From Vanilla planifolia (lineage: Eukaryota; Streptophyta; Magnoliopsida; Asparagales; Orchidaceae), in assembly GCA_023846275.1 (NCBI GenBank), contig CM043875.1:25958851-26022850 (forward strand): DNA of 64,000 nt, in the 5' to 3' direction. Shown here one piece after another: positions 1 to 13,800 of the stretch. Numbering within the stretch: position 1 is the stretch's first letter; every line of letters starts with the position of its first letter. The position numbers and the translations under genes were made by a program. The notes below the pieces were generated by a model. The model ran no database searches, had not been told where the DNA came from, and saw nothing but the letters and a program-made list of their open reading frames with translations.

Positions 1-1765
1 GACCAAGGATGGTAGACTTTTTAAAGTAAGTGGCTCTGTTGCGACTCTTTGGCGAAAGTGATTGCACAATTTTTAACGCTCGAGAAATTCCAGGTTGTGC
101 GTGAGCACTACCTCAGGGATGATATCTACTGTGGCGCGGACGTATGCAAGGTGTGCAAACCCCCCTCCATCGGACTGAACTCTTCTGCAGCTGCCATCCT
201 TATCGTGGACACTAACGTAGTGCTAAATCAGGTGACTTTCTTGTCTCGGTGGATGTACGCGGTGAGTAACTTTTGTATTGCTTTGCTTTCTGACGCTTTG
301 ATTGCTAACAGATTGACTTGCTCGAGAATCCTGCGATCAGCAATGTGGTCATGCTATCTGTTGTGCTTGATGAGGTTAGGAACAAAAACTTGGCAGTTTA
401 TAACAGGGTGACGGCTCTTTGCACCAATTCTGCAAGGAATTTCTTTGTGTTCGACAATGAGCATCACAGGTGATTTTAGTTTGTTTACTTGATTTTTTTA
501 GGGCAATGTCCCATGCAAACTCTTGTGTTAAAATACAAAAGCCAACGGGAAGAATTTGAGTGACAGAGGAGAGTTTGTTCACTTCACTAAATCTTCATAC
601 TCTAATCTTGATCAACATGTCCGTGAAATGTTAATGATATTGAATTCTTGCACATAAATTCTTTTGAGATATTTCAACTTCATGACTAGTATTTAAGTTT
701 ATAGTAAGCAGCACGATGAAGTTTCTCCAATGACTTGTTAACTATTCATTATGAGATATTCTTAGAATGCATTATCTTTGAGAGTTTTCTATGTGGCAGT
801 TTAATTTTATTGTAATCTAAGTCATTGATAAACAACTATTAGCATTGCAAGGAGCAAAAATCATTATGGAGGACAAATCCTATTGGTAGTCAGGGTTAAT
901 CTTGTGAAAGAGAGCAAGCAAGGAAAAAAATGTTGAAACAAAACAATTTCTTATCTTGGTTGACAATAGAAGAGAATGAAATAAATAGATTATAAGAATA
1001 TTGTTTGCAGCATTATATAAAACATTTAGGAGAAGTATTATGGTATGTAACATATCAAAGGACATTCCAACTTAGTTTCATAAAAAGCATATGAAGATTA
1101 GTTTTTATTCAAAACAAACAATTTTATCTCATGAAGAGTTTTTAATGGATATATTCAATGTCGTTAGAGGACCTTTCTAATTGGTCTTATCTAATAGGAT
1201 TGAGGCTTATTGTTTTTTTATTGGTTTTGTTTAGCTACAAGTTTACTATAGAAATAGATTTTTAAACTCTTTACACTTTATTATAAAAGTCAAAGCAAAA
1301 TGATATAAGCACCAGTAATATCTACCTAGAAGTAGAATTAGAACCATAATTAGCTTGAATGGATCATGTAGGATGTTCTACCCATGCAACTTATTATATT
1401 TTGGGACCAACAAGAGGTATATAGGCCACATTGTGTTCTATGCAAATGGTAACAATTTTTGGTTCTTATGCAAAGTTTTATATGTTGTATATAGTCCTAG
1501 TGTGGACCTCTTTCAATTAGAGATAGATAACTTTCTTGTTATTTGTGGGTGTTTTTATCACCCACTAAGGCACATCGTTATGCGTTTTTCATGGTTGTCC
1601 TTTTTATTGCTATCAATACAACTAGACTTTTTAATGAGCCTTTTCTGCTTTAGTATTTTTGTAGAGAATTTCTCTTTCTTTCTTTTGCTTCTTGATCCAT
1701 TTTTGTTGTGCTTTTGTATTAGTAGAAGTTTGTATAGATATTACATATATACATACATACATACA

Positions 1766-1835
<70 letters not shown>

Positions 1836-4800
1836 AGTATGTATGTATAGTTTTTTATTTATTTTAAAAAAAACTACAAGCAAAGGAACAAGAGATTTAG
1901 TAGTAGAATTGTGACAAACATTCTACTTAATCTCCAAGGTGTGCTAAAGTAGTTGGAAATTCTATATATTGTCAATATTTGTAGTTATCTATAACTAGGT
2001 GATTTTAGCATACTTATTCTTTTTGCCATGTTTCTTAACCAGAAATAAATAAAAAGCTCTAGATAGGTTTCTTAGGTTGATGTCACATTTTGTGTGGGAA
2101 GGTTTTTAAAGGGCTATCACAATTTTATTTTTAGTTCTTATGCAAAGTTCTATATGTTGTATATAGTTCCAATGTTGGCCTCCTTCCATTAGAGACAGAC
2201 AACCCTCTTGTTGTTTGTGGGTTTTTTTATCACCCACCAAGGGCATGCATTGTTATGGTTGTTGTTTTTATTGCTATTCAACACAACTAGACTTTTGAAT
2301 GTACCTTCTTGCATTAGTATTTTTGTTGGGTGTTTCCCCTTATGCTCCTTAATCCATTTTTGTAGTGATTTTGTATTAGTAGAAGTTTGTATAGACATCA
2401 CATACATACTTATAAATATATATAGTTTTTTGATTTATCTTTAAAAAAATCATAAGCAAAAGAGATTTAATAGTGGAATTGTGACAAAAATTTCTACTTA
2501 ATCTTCAATGTATTACTAAAGTAGTTGGAGATTTTTTATATTGTCAAGGTTTGTTGTTATGTGTAAATAGGTGATTTTTGCATATTTGTTCAAAGTGCCA
2601 TGCTTAACCAAAAATAAAGCAAAAGCTCAAGATAGGTTTCTTAGGTGAATGCCACTTTTTAGGTGGGAATTTAATTTACTTGACAATGTGGGTATGTTGA
2701 AGGTGAAAAGAAAACAATGTGTCTGTGTGTGATCATGAGAAATCATTTGACAATAGAAGCAAAACTAGTCTTTATGTATGCAAGAAGTAATACCAAAATA
2801 TTGAAGTTTGAAATAATATCTTACAATGAGAACAGCATAGTACTAATCGTTAAAACAAGTTTTGGAAGTGACAAAATCAATTGAAACAACATAATAGGAT
2901 ACCTAAGTACATGTCCCACAAGATTTTCTATTAGAATGATGACAATCTACCAAGTGGGTTATGCCTGAAATATATGAAAAACAATGTTTTGAGTTTCAAG
3001 CAATTGATTGGTGAAACCTTTTGCCATTGCATGTACAACAAAGTGCTGTGACATGCGTATGCATAATGAAATGATAAGAATGTGTGGACTACATAACTAC
3101 AATGTCTACATACAAATTCATACTTCATAACATGTTGAATAAGTTAAACAAATAAGAGCAAGAATGTGACATGCATTAAATTCTGAAATGTCACATAATT
3201 AATTATTCACATGAGACATAGTCATATTAAGTCTATATAGCATAAATTCTATCTTGATCTAAGATCAAGTTATGCATGCCAATATCAATCTACAACTAGA
3301 GATCAAGGTTGTCAAACTAAAATTGTGTAACAATCTTAAGTGATATTAATAACAGAAAAAAAATCGTGTTGTACTCTAGGGCATTCATTCAATGAATATA
3401 TACAAAATAAAATCATATACATCATCATCTTCTTATCATAATTATTTGGTAATACTGTGATCCTATTGATATAATATAGTTACCTTAAACCAAAAATGAC
3501 CATTCCATCTTGAATCAAAAGCCATCATTTTATGGGTTCATTGACCACCTAATTAATCAATCATATATAATACAAGGATATCATAGATCATCATATATTA
3601 CAATACATATAGCTATTATATGAGGCAATGTTGCTATGCATTATGGGTCTCACATGAAGTACTAATGCTATAAATGAATAATCAGCATATAGATCGTTAT
3701 GGATACATGATCATTTTAAAGTGAGTAAAATAAGATGCAAATATCAAATAGATTACAATATGCCTTATTTTCTTATCATGTCATGGTCATATTATAATCT
3801 CAAGAAATATACAAACTATAGATAAGTCTTTATCAGTTTTGCTATAATATATTCAATATGAGTGATTACTATGAAACAAGGCATGATAGGAAAATGAGAT
3901 ATTGTGACATGTTTACTATTTGTATTTTACTTTGCTCACTTGAGAATTATCTTGCATATATATATATATATATATTGATTTACATGTTGATTATTGATTT
4001 ATAGTATTGGTGCTTCATGTGAGAATTGTGTTATATGATAGCTTTGCATCATGTAGAAGGTTTGTTCATGTTCATGTTAGACTGCTTAGGTTGTTCCCAC
4101 CATGGAAGTCAGATTTGGGTGTGGGCATGCTTTTTAACATACTAATAGGGTTCCAAATGTAAAGACTAAAAAGCTCTTTTATTTTGTTGGTAAAATTGAT
4201 GCTAATATCATATCGACTCTTTCTCATCCAATAAGAAAGATTTTTCGAGAGTGAATTTACTTCTCAAAGTTATCCTTTGTTCCCCATAGTTTAGTTCCCC
4301 AAAGAGGGCCTTGGACTACAGGGGGACCCTCTTTCCAATGCTCAACAAGGCAGGTAAAAGAAATGTGTCTCCCTTCGTTAATCAAGTGGAAGTTATGAGA
4401 GAGCCCCCTTCTCGTGGGCCCCCTTTGGGGATCTAATTTCTTTCTTGTTGGAACTGGAGCTATGAAGGAAAATACTTTGATTGAAAAAAGCATGAGATGA
4501 ACTATGCTAGTCCATAGTGAAAGCAAATCCTAAATTCCAGCTCTAGGGGCCCCCTTTTCGAATGAATGAAGCTAGCAACTTAGGGCTTTTTTCAAGTGCT
4601 TAATGAATCATTCTTCTATGTATGAAAGTGATAATCCTCCATGTTCATACTCATCTTTTGATTGCTTTTTGATGTACATATCATGTCTACTCTGAAAAAA
4701 AGTTGTCATCAAGCTCATTGAGATTTTGCCTTTTGGAACCTTATCTAATGAGGGTGGATGGAAAGAACATAGGTTTTGGTGGAGCAGTGAGCATAAGGAG

Positions 4801-7800
4801 TAGAGTCAAAGTCAATTGAAAGTGAAATATGCAAAGAGCAAAATTGACAAATGAAAACAGCCTTTTCAATAGGGGCTTGCCTTGTTGCATTCTATGCAAT
4901 CTGATTGACTACTAGATGTCACTTCAATTCCTTGTCCAATTGAAGGAAATCTTTATTAGCACCATATTCCATAGTCGGTTGGGCATATGTCTTGATATGT
5001 GGAGCCCCCTTCTATTATATATGATTATTAGTTGGGTCAATGAACCACAAAATGATGACTTTTGGTTCCCTTTATACACCTCTTCACTCAAAAATTTTAT
5101 AGAATAGGTTACTTAGTTTAGGTGGTTATACTATTCATAAATGAAATAGTATGAATGGTGAGTTCGAGAGAGGATTGTGCCAACCAAAGCTTTGATTGTA
5201 AGAGAGAGGTTATTTTGTTTCGATGATTATATTATTTACAATTGAAATAATTCCAAAGATGATTGTGCTAACCAAAGTTTTGACTTTTAGAGTGAGAGTT
5301 GAATTTTCAATTATTGCATGAGTTATTATTTTGTGAGTTTGTTGACCAAACTAGTCAATCATATATAATAGAAATGAACACTGATCATTTTATATGACAA
5401 ACCATATAGCTTCTATATGATGTATTGCTATTATGCATCATGGGTTTCACATTAAACACTAATGCTATAAGTGATTAATCAATATATAAAGTGCTATTGA
5501 TATGTATAATAATTCTCAAGTGAGTAAAGTAAAATGCAAATGTCAAAATTGTCACAATATACCTCATTTTCTTATCATGTTGGGGTCTTGCTATAATCTC
5601 AAGAAATATACGAACTACACATAAATTTATATCTATTTGACAAGTGTTATGTTCATCCTCTTGTAATTAAACATCAAATGCTAACTTGAACAATCTAATA
5701 TAATATTGAGTTTAGAGATACCTGACACAACTAAGCTACAATAGTATGTGTAATGATGCCTTATCATAACATTGTAAATTGATTAAATTATCCCAACATA
5801 TATTCTCAATGATAAGTGCTTCTATAAGATTTATCGATTTCAATCATACATAGTCATGTGTTTAATTAATCTTGCTAAAACAATTTCATGGTGGAAAATA
5901 CAACTTCAATTGAATAACTAGAAGTAATTACATATTTATATAATAATGATAATAGTAATAATAATAATAATAATAATAATAGACTAGGGGGAGAAAAAAT
6001 GTTTGTTATTAAGGGAGATAAATAGAAGGACAAAGAATATGAAGGAGAAGGGGGAGATGAAAGGAAGATTTCTATAGTGAGAAAGAGGGCAATAACTATG
6101 GCCATGTTGATGTCTTTGACCAAGAAGTATTGTGATGGTTAGGTGGGAAAGTGCCAAGGTAAATTGTTACTTTGCTTATATTTCTTAGTTTAAACACATT
6201 TCCAAGCACTTTACAAAAAAACGGGAAAACATTAATGAGATTATGATTTAAATTGTATTTGCATTCCTCCCATTTACATCAAATAGAAAAATCCATAGTC
6301 AAAATTCAAAATCTTCCCATGTTAATGAAAAGATTGTCATGATGGGCCAGTGCAAGCCTTTTTGGTGAGTTTTCTGTGTTAAGATAGGCGAATGCATAAT
6401 ACTGAATTGCCATCTTGTATAGGATATGTTCAGTTACAGAGGTAAATGTGATTCGCTGAATTTCAGACATCTTATATTGTCATAAAAAGCACTTGTATTT
6501 TCATACAAGGTGGGTATTGTCAATGCTTGATATTTTTACTGTTATTCATGTACTGTTAAGGGTAAGAAATATCATATGATGTATTCTAATCAAGGTCTAA
6601 TATAATTGTTAGATGAATACCATTACTGAGGGCAAATTTTAGGTGTTGTACTTCATGCACCGATTAATCTTATAAAATCGCACAATGGCTGTAAAGAACT
6701 CTGTTTTTGCTTCATTTATTTAATTGATTTTCTTGATTTTCATTTGAGAGTTCCATGTGTGTTTTCCTCTATTTTTCTTTTGCTGGAAATCTGCCAGCCT
6801 AAATTTTTTGATATGGAATTATTTAGGGATACTTATGTCAAGCAAATGGTTGGGGAGAGCCCAAATGATCGCAATGACAGAGGTCTGTTTTTTCTCTTTT
6901 GTTTTTTTATTGGTAGTATTATCTATTAATTTTTCAAGGGCATCAAAAGGGACTGGTAACATGTATCAGAGTAAATTACCTTGACATGTATATGGCTCCA
7001 ATTGAACCTCCTTTGACTATTACATTTTATGATCTTTTTTTCTTGTTAAATTGAATTGATTCAATTTATCTTGATGAATGTGGTTGCAATAAAGGTTGAT
7101 GAACTGTAACTTATTGATTGACTTGAAAATATTTTGGAACTGCCATATGAACTAAAATGAGTTTTGCTCTTACAAAGATGGTTGAGTCTTTTTGCAATTT
7201 GTTGTTTCATTATAGAGTTTGAACGCTCTTGTGTAGAAATTTGTTGATTTTTTTCCCTATGAAATTAATTTAGTAATATCCAAAATTTTGATTAGTAAAG
7301 CAAAAAATATTGTAGCTTCTCTCATCTACAATCCTTTTAAGGCACCTCAAATTTGTAGATTTTTTTGCTGAAGCTTTTAACATTTGCTTTCAGTTTTTAG
7401 TAGTGTTATTCTTTGGTGTTCATTGTATTATGTGCTAGTCTTGTTGCAGAAGTGATCATATATTTGTGCCTTCTTGTCCTCTTAAATCCAGTTATGATGA
7501 TACACTTGGCACACATTTATTCTCTGCAATTGTCGCTCAGATGTCATTGTACTCTATAATATATTAGTATGTACTTAACCAAATGAGTATTGTAATAAGG
7601 AAAGATATGGGTTAGTATGATTGGCAAAACTCAAGATTTAACTGGCACTGGATGTGCTTTTTCTAGTTCAACTGGCCCGAGCTAACCTAATTATATACTT
7701 GGGCAGTTTGTGTGAAGAGCTTGCTGTGGAGTCCCGTCAAATGGGTAAAATAATTAGGATAATGTTGTTTGACCCTAAGAACATTGGGTTATATGGCAAG

Positions 7801-10800
7801 TGACCCGATTGCATATGGCCTACTCATTTTTTGAAGGCTCACAAGCTTCTTTTCAATTCAACCCTTCTAAACTTGACCCAATTTAACTAGTCTTATTAAT
7901 GACTTTTGGAATTAGAGAAGAGTAATTGTGCATTTTTAAGAAAAACTGGATTTTGTATGGCCTTAATTTCATCCTTAAAGAATTTTAATGATTAAAAAAT
8001 CAATTATGTAGAATAACTGTAGGAATATGTTGAATAATTTTAGGGCTTGGTAAAACTTTTGACTTAATTTCATCCTTTTTTTCTGTGTTATCTCTTCAAT
8101 GTTTTTGGCCCTTCTCCCATTAAATTATAGGGCTTTGTTCCGTATAACTTTTTTGCCTCAATTATAATGAACTTTATTTATTTTTATAATTAATTTTTTT
8201 TTTGAGATTGTTATGCCGTGTACACAGCTAAGTTTTAAAAACAGTTTTTTTGCATCTGTAAACTGTTTTTCCTGACAATTTCTGTTCTAGAAAACTTTTG
8301 ATTAGAAAAATACCAAATAAAGCGGAGTATTTAGTCTTGTTTTACATGATAGCATTAGAAGATTCATATGATCTATCCCACTCAGTATCGTCAAAGCCTG
8401 TTGTTATTTCAAAGATTGAAAGAATTGATTAAGAAGAATCTTACACATGTGGGACTTAACAAGGAGTAGATTCTTGATATTGAATACTTGCATTAGTACA
8501 AAATGGAATTGTATTAAACTCTTTAGTGCTTGTATGGTTTTCTGCCTTTTCCGTTATCATTAATTATGGTCACACGCATATGAGGTGTAGCAAGTTATGG
8601 ACTCTTGATGATCTTTTCACTTGCAACTTTATGCTGCATTTTCTTATTTCAGTTCTGATAAACTTATTTGAATTGGTATTTAAGTTTTTAGTGTCTAATT
8701 TGTCTCTCCATTTCAGCTATACGTGTTGCTGCTCATTGGTATCAAAGCCATTTAGGTGCAGGCACAAAGATTTTAGTGATTACAAATGACAGAGAGAATA
8801 AGAGGAGGGCCATCGAAGAAGGTCTTTCTTCTGAAACAGGTATGCTTGTGCATGATGTTGCAGCAAACATCCATTACAGATTATTCTTGTGGCTTATTGT
8901 GAATTTTCTGTGTTTTTAGTGGAGTCATATGTAAAGTCTCTTCATCAGCCTGACTTGTTGGATGTGGTTGTTGTTCCAACATCTTTAGACATAGAAAAGG
9001 TAGAGGTTGAAGATCTAAGACCATCAAAGAGAAAAGTCATCTACAGTGAGGTATAAGTAATCTTCTTATTGTTTTTTCTTTTGTTTATTTTTTTTTTATA
9101 TAATTTTTTTAGTCTTTAGCATTAAACATAGGACTATCAAGAAAAAACTCATAATAACAAATTTGGTATATCTACTTGATATAAAACTTATTTTATATTT
9201 TTAACATTGAATACAGCATAAGCCTATGTCAGAAATTACATCGGGCCTTCTACATCGAATTTACCACCAAGGGAAACTTCGAGTCAACCGCTACAATCCT
9301 TTTGAAGGTTATGTTGGTAGTGAGAGTATTGGTGATGAAATTGTGATTTATGGTAGAGTTAACATGAATAGGGCTTTTGATGGAGATATTGTGGCTGTGG
9401 AGCTTTTGTCTCCAGAGCAGACTTCCATGGAGATGTCATTGATTGCTGTTGATGATGGTCTGTTTTTTGACTATTAATACATTGAATACATTGATTTTAG
9501 CATATTCTTTGTTAATTTATTTGATGTGCAATTTTAGATGAAGATGAGGAAGACAATGTGCACTTGGCTCCAAATAGTGCTGATGATGCTCCAAGGAATC
9601 CAAGTGTGGTAAAAAGTTCTACAGGATCTATGCCTACTGTTTCAGGTCGAGCAGTGGGGCGTGTTGTTGGAATTATAAAGAGAAATTGGCACTCGTAAGT
9701 TAACATGAGTGCATTTAGCTTTATGTTTATACATATGCTTGTTTGTTTTGGTTTTGTCATCCTGGTTGAAACTCTCCTTAAAGCAAAGAGTTGGAATAAT
9801 GTATGAAGTATAAAGATGATAAAGGGAATTTAAGCACGTCATATATAATTTCAAGGGATGTGCATATTTAAGGATGAAAGTTATATGTAGCATGTTTGAT
9901 TCACGTATTAGGATCTATTTTCAAAATGATGACATAATTTGTTTAATTGATGGTTAATTGAGAAGTGCCTTGGGGTACATCATGAAATAAAAGGGTATCT
10001 TCTTTTTATGATTTACTTACAATTCCATAAATTGTCAATCATAATGGATATGTTATGAACAAAGCACCAATCAAGAAATAACCAGCTGATTATGAAGTTT
10101 AGACAATATGAAGGACAAAGTATGAATTGTACAGTTTAGATTGGAAAGGTCAGTGTGTATAATATATTAAGTCTTTTTGAGCTTATAAACAAAGCTAAAG
10201 CTTCATAATTTTTTAGCATCAAATAGGATGAAATAATTAAGAAACAAAATGAGAGACAAAGTATAGCTGGCTCGGACGAGTGCAGAAACAATAAAAGTAG
10301 TATCAACACCACCTTTTGTATTTAGCCAAATAAATTTGAAAAGAATATGGGTAATGATGTTGATTTTCATAAGGATATATGTAATTTTATGAATTTACCT
10401 TGATGAAGATTTAAGAATGCATAGCTGTACACTTGTTACAGTCACAAATATGCACTAGATGTAATGAGCATTGACAACTTTTTATATGCTTTAATTTAAA
10501 ACATTTGTAGTACACATTATAATTAGTGTTTATTCTCATGTTAAGGAGTTAAATGAACAAAGTTTTTTCATTCTCTTTTGCATGCTTTGGTTGAAAAAGT
10601 AATATGTAAGACATTCCAGTTTAAGCGACTTTGAAGCTTTATTTAGAAGAAATGTTGAGGTCCCTATCATTATAAAAAAATTGGTGCCTTTTTTTGAGAC
10701 TGCTTTTTAGAAAATTTACTTTTTGGAAGTGTGTATCCTGCAAATATTTGGTAACCTATGTTTCTTGTACAACTTATTAAAGAAGATAATGCTGCCTTTC

Positions 10801-13800
10801 TAGAGGGCTTTTGGCAACAGCTATTATGTTGCTTAGAATTACCTAAAGCACCTTTTGGACTGTATATTCATTTTAAATTAGTTTTAATTTATTTGTAATT
10901 TGGATTTATAAGTTGAAGTGCAATAATTTGAACTTTGGGAAATATGTCCAGCCAATGTGAAGAGGTGTCCATTGTTATTTGAAATTGCAATTTCAGAAAC
11001 ACTAATATTTCTATTTTCTTCAAGGTCAAAGTACAGATTTGTTGAGCTAACACTCCCTATAAAGCTTCAAGAACAAGATATAGATTTGTTTAGTGAAATC
11101 TGTCTAAACTCTTCTTCCATAATGCATTTTTCTTTTCTTCCCCTCAATTTGCACTTCCATCCACTTCTTGCATCAAAATGTTTCCTAGCAAAATGTGGTC
11201 CATCTTGACCTATCATTTGGTTTTGATGAAATTATAAAAGAGCTAAATGTCTTATTAATTTAATTTTTTTTCTCATCTCTAACCTGGTGTAGCACCAAAT
11301 CCTAAACACCATCAGACAAAATTTCAAATATTTCCAACCCTCGAAGGGGAGTTCGCAAAGTAGTAGATATTGTGGGTCAACAACTTACTGCCTATATACC
11401 CACAACTTCAAAGATCATAATACGTTTAATTATCTACCCCATGCTTGACAAGAATCCACAGTACTCTACAAGAACCGATCTATACATGCAAGATATGGGT
11501 TCTTATGAATGATATTTCTGTTCTGTTGAATTTCAGATGTTTTGAATTGCTTTTGGCACAGCATTTTATAGCTCTGTTGTTGGAATTATTCAAAATTTTG
11601 AAATTTTGCACACATCTTTTTTATGGCTCACTAATATTATTAGTACACTTATTCAGTAATTTACCAAAAATAATGATTTTAATTTTTAGCTTTATTTCAA
11701 CATGTTAGCTTAAAAGCCGTGTCGAACAAAACTTAGTATTTTGGTTGATTGAGGCATGTCATCATTCTCACAAATAATAATTATTAATGCTATATGATAA
11801 CTGAGCTGTGTTCATTTATCTTTTTGTTTTTTGCCTTCTTTGCAGTTACTGTGGGTCCTTGGAGCCAATGCCATTGCCAGCAGGTAATGGTGGTATTGCC
11901 CATGCTTTATTTGTCTCCAAAGATCGTAGGATTCCTAAGATCCGCATTCAAACTCGACAGCTTGGGAATCTTCTTGATAAGAGAATTATTGTTTCTGTTG
12001 ATTCTTGGGATTGCTCTTCAAGATATCCATCAGGGCACTATGTTAGGACCATAGGAGATATTGGGGATAGAGACACTGAGAGTGAGGTTAGAATACTCAT
12101 TCAATATACTGTTAATGTTTCCATGCTTATTGAGCATTTTTTTGCTTATTGCCTGCACTTATTGCTGTTTCCCACCCAAATTGTGCTGGTTCTTTTGACT
12201 TGAGATGCTGCTAACTTGTGATACTCATGACTCTTGATGAAACAGGTAGTTTTAATCGAAAATGATATAAACTCAAGACCATTTTCTGCCCAAGTACTTG
12301 CTTGCTTGCCTCCTTTACCATGGTCATTGTCTCGTGAAGACCTAAACAATCCTCAAAGAAAGGACTTGCGGCATTTGAGGGTTTTTAGTGTGGACCCACC
12401 TGGTTGGTTAACTTCTAGAACTTGTTACCGTAAACATTTCATTTATGCTAGTTCTTATACCATCTTGCCTCAGGATGCAAGGATATTGATGATGCATTGC
12501 ACTGCACACCCCTTGCAAATGGAAATTTTGAAGTTGGAGTTCGTATCCTTTGGATGGCATTTTTTTTTGTTGCTTGTTCTTTCTTATATTTATGCTGCAT
12601 TATTCTGCTGGTTTTTTGTTTATATATACTTCAATTCATCAATTTTCATGGATAAAACTTTTTGTTGATGAGAATATTTCATTAGTAAACAAGAATGAAA
12701 AATTAGATGATTTACGCTAATTGACAGAATTTTGGGATTACTATTCTCAAGAATTAAAACTATTCCTGTAAATATATCTTTCCCTTGGTATTTCATTAGA
12801 TGTACATTAGCAACGCTAGGTAAATGTGAAATTTCACTACCTAAAGTTTTATACTATTTAAAGTTAAATATTCATGAGGATCTCCAGAAACTTGGTTTTT
12901 TTTTTTTTTGTTTTTCTTATTGGTAGAGTTATTGTTTACGCTAGTACCAGATTGAGAAGAAATAGAAATTTTTGAAATATAACCTTGTTTAGCTATTAGC
13001 TAGGAGATCAGTGCCCTCGAAAAGCCCCCTCCGCCCCTTGTTTTTTTCAATCATGATGATCAAGGTAAGTATTTATTTGAATAAATTCTATTCAACCATT
13101 GAAGGGGAACTTTGTTGGGGCTATAGTGCTGTTGTCATATGACCAGAAGGTGATGGATTCAATTCTTAAAATTAATCTTTAACAAAATATAAAGAAGAAT
13201 TGATCGATTAGACTGTGGTTCCAATCCTATCAGACCCATGCTTGCACAACTTCATGCACCAGAATGCCCTTTTGGTAGTTTTTCAATCATTGGTGTATTT
13301 ATTCTAATCATTGCTCATCATAGGCATCTTTCATTTGTTATGGTGTATTATGTTTTGTTCTCGTTGGTGACAGTTGATCTCTAATTTCATAATTTGAGAA
13401 ACCTTTAGTCATAGCCAAAAGAAATTGGTGTTTAACCATATTAGCATATAGCTGGTCATTGATTAAAAGAATTATTGAGCTTAATTTCAGCTTTGCACTC
13501 CAGACGTTTGCTCTACATGGTCCCAAAATAAACCATATTGGCAATTTAACTTTTTGAATCTAATGTACTGGCTTTCTTTTATTTTTAGATATAATTAGGC
13601 CATTTCATTTAATTGGATGAATGTGGTTCTGCATGAACTAGGTAATTAATTTGGTTTTCTCTTGGACTTTTAATGGCTTTGGTGTTTGCTGAGGGAATTT
13701 TTTACTTCTCTCGTTCTCCTTTAGATATAAATAGGTAAATTGATTTTTTGATGTTTGAACCTTATGATCCTATGCTTAAATTTGTTGCATAGCATTTTAA

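Larger units (their letters stand above)
470..6826 (+). other. RRP44A intron 3 (6.36 kb)
   Basis: This intron separates the first PIN-domain exons. It starts GTGATT and ends TTTAG. It holds no gene that I can support. It contains a duplicated segment (1450-2665), two simple repeats, an inverted and direct repeat cluster (3480-5635) and a GC-rich block that looks organellar (4240-4600). The rest is ordinary AT-rich sequence. Confidence 0.9.

Noticed and set aside
49..411. 120-codon plus-strand ORF at the window start
   Set aside because: It reads through introns 1 and 2 of RRP44A. Splicing 1-25, 94-231 and 312-469 restores the conserved PIN sequence, mostly in other frames.
1355..1867. 170-codon ORF in intron 3
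   Set aside because: Its tail is a Tyr/Ile run from the AT microsatellite and the rest resembles no family. It is a chance ORF in low-complexity sequence.
11794..12203. Overlapping ORFs of 86 and 131 codons
   Set aside because: One is the true RRP44A exon (11846-12086) extended into introns; the other is a frame shadow.
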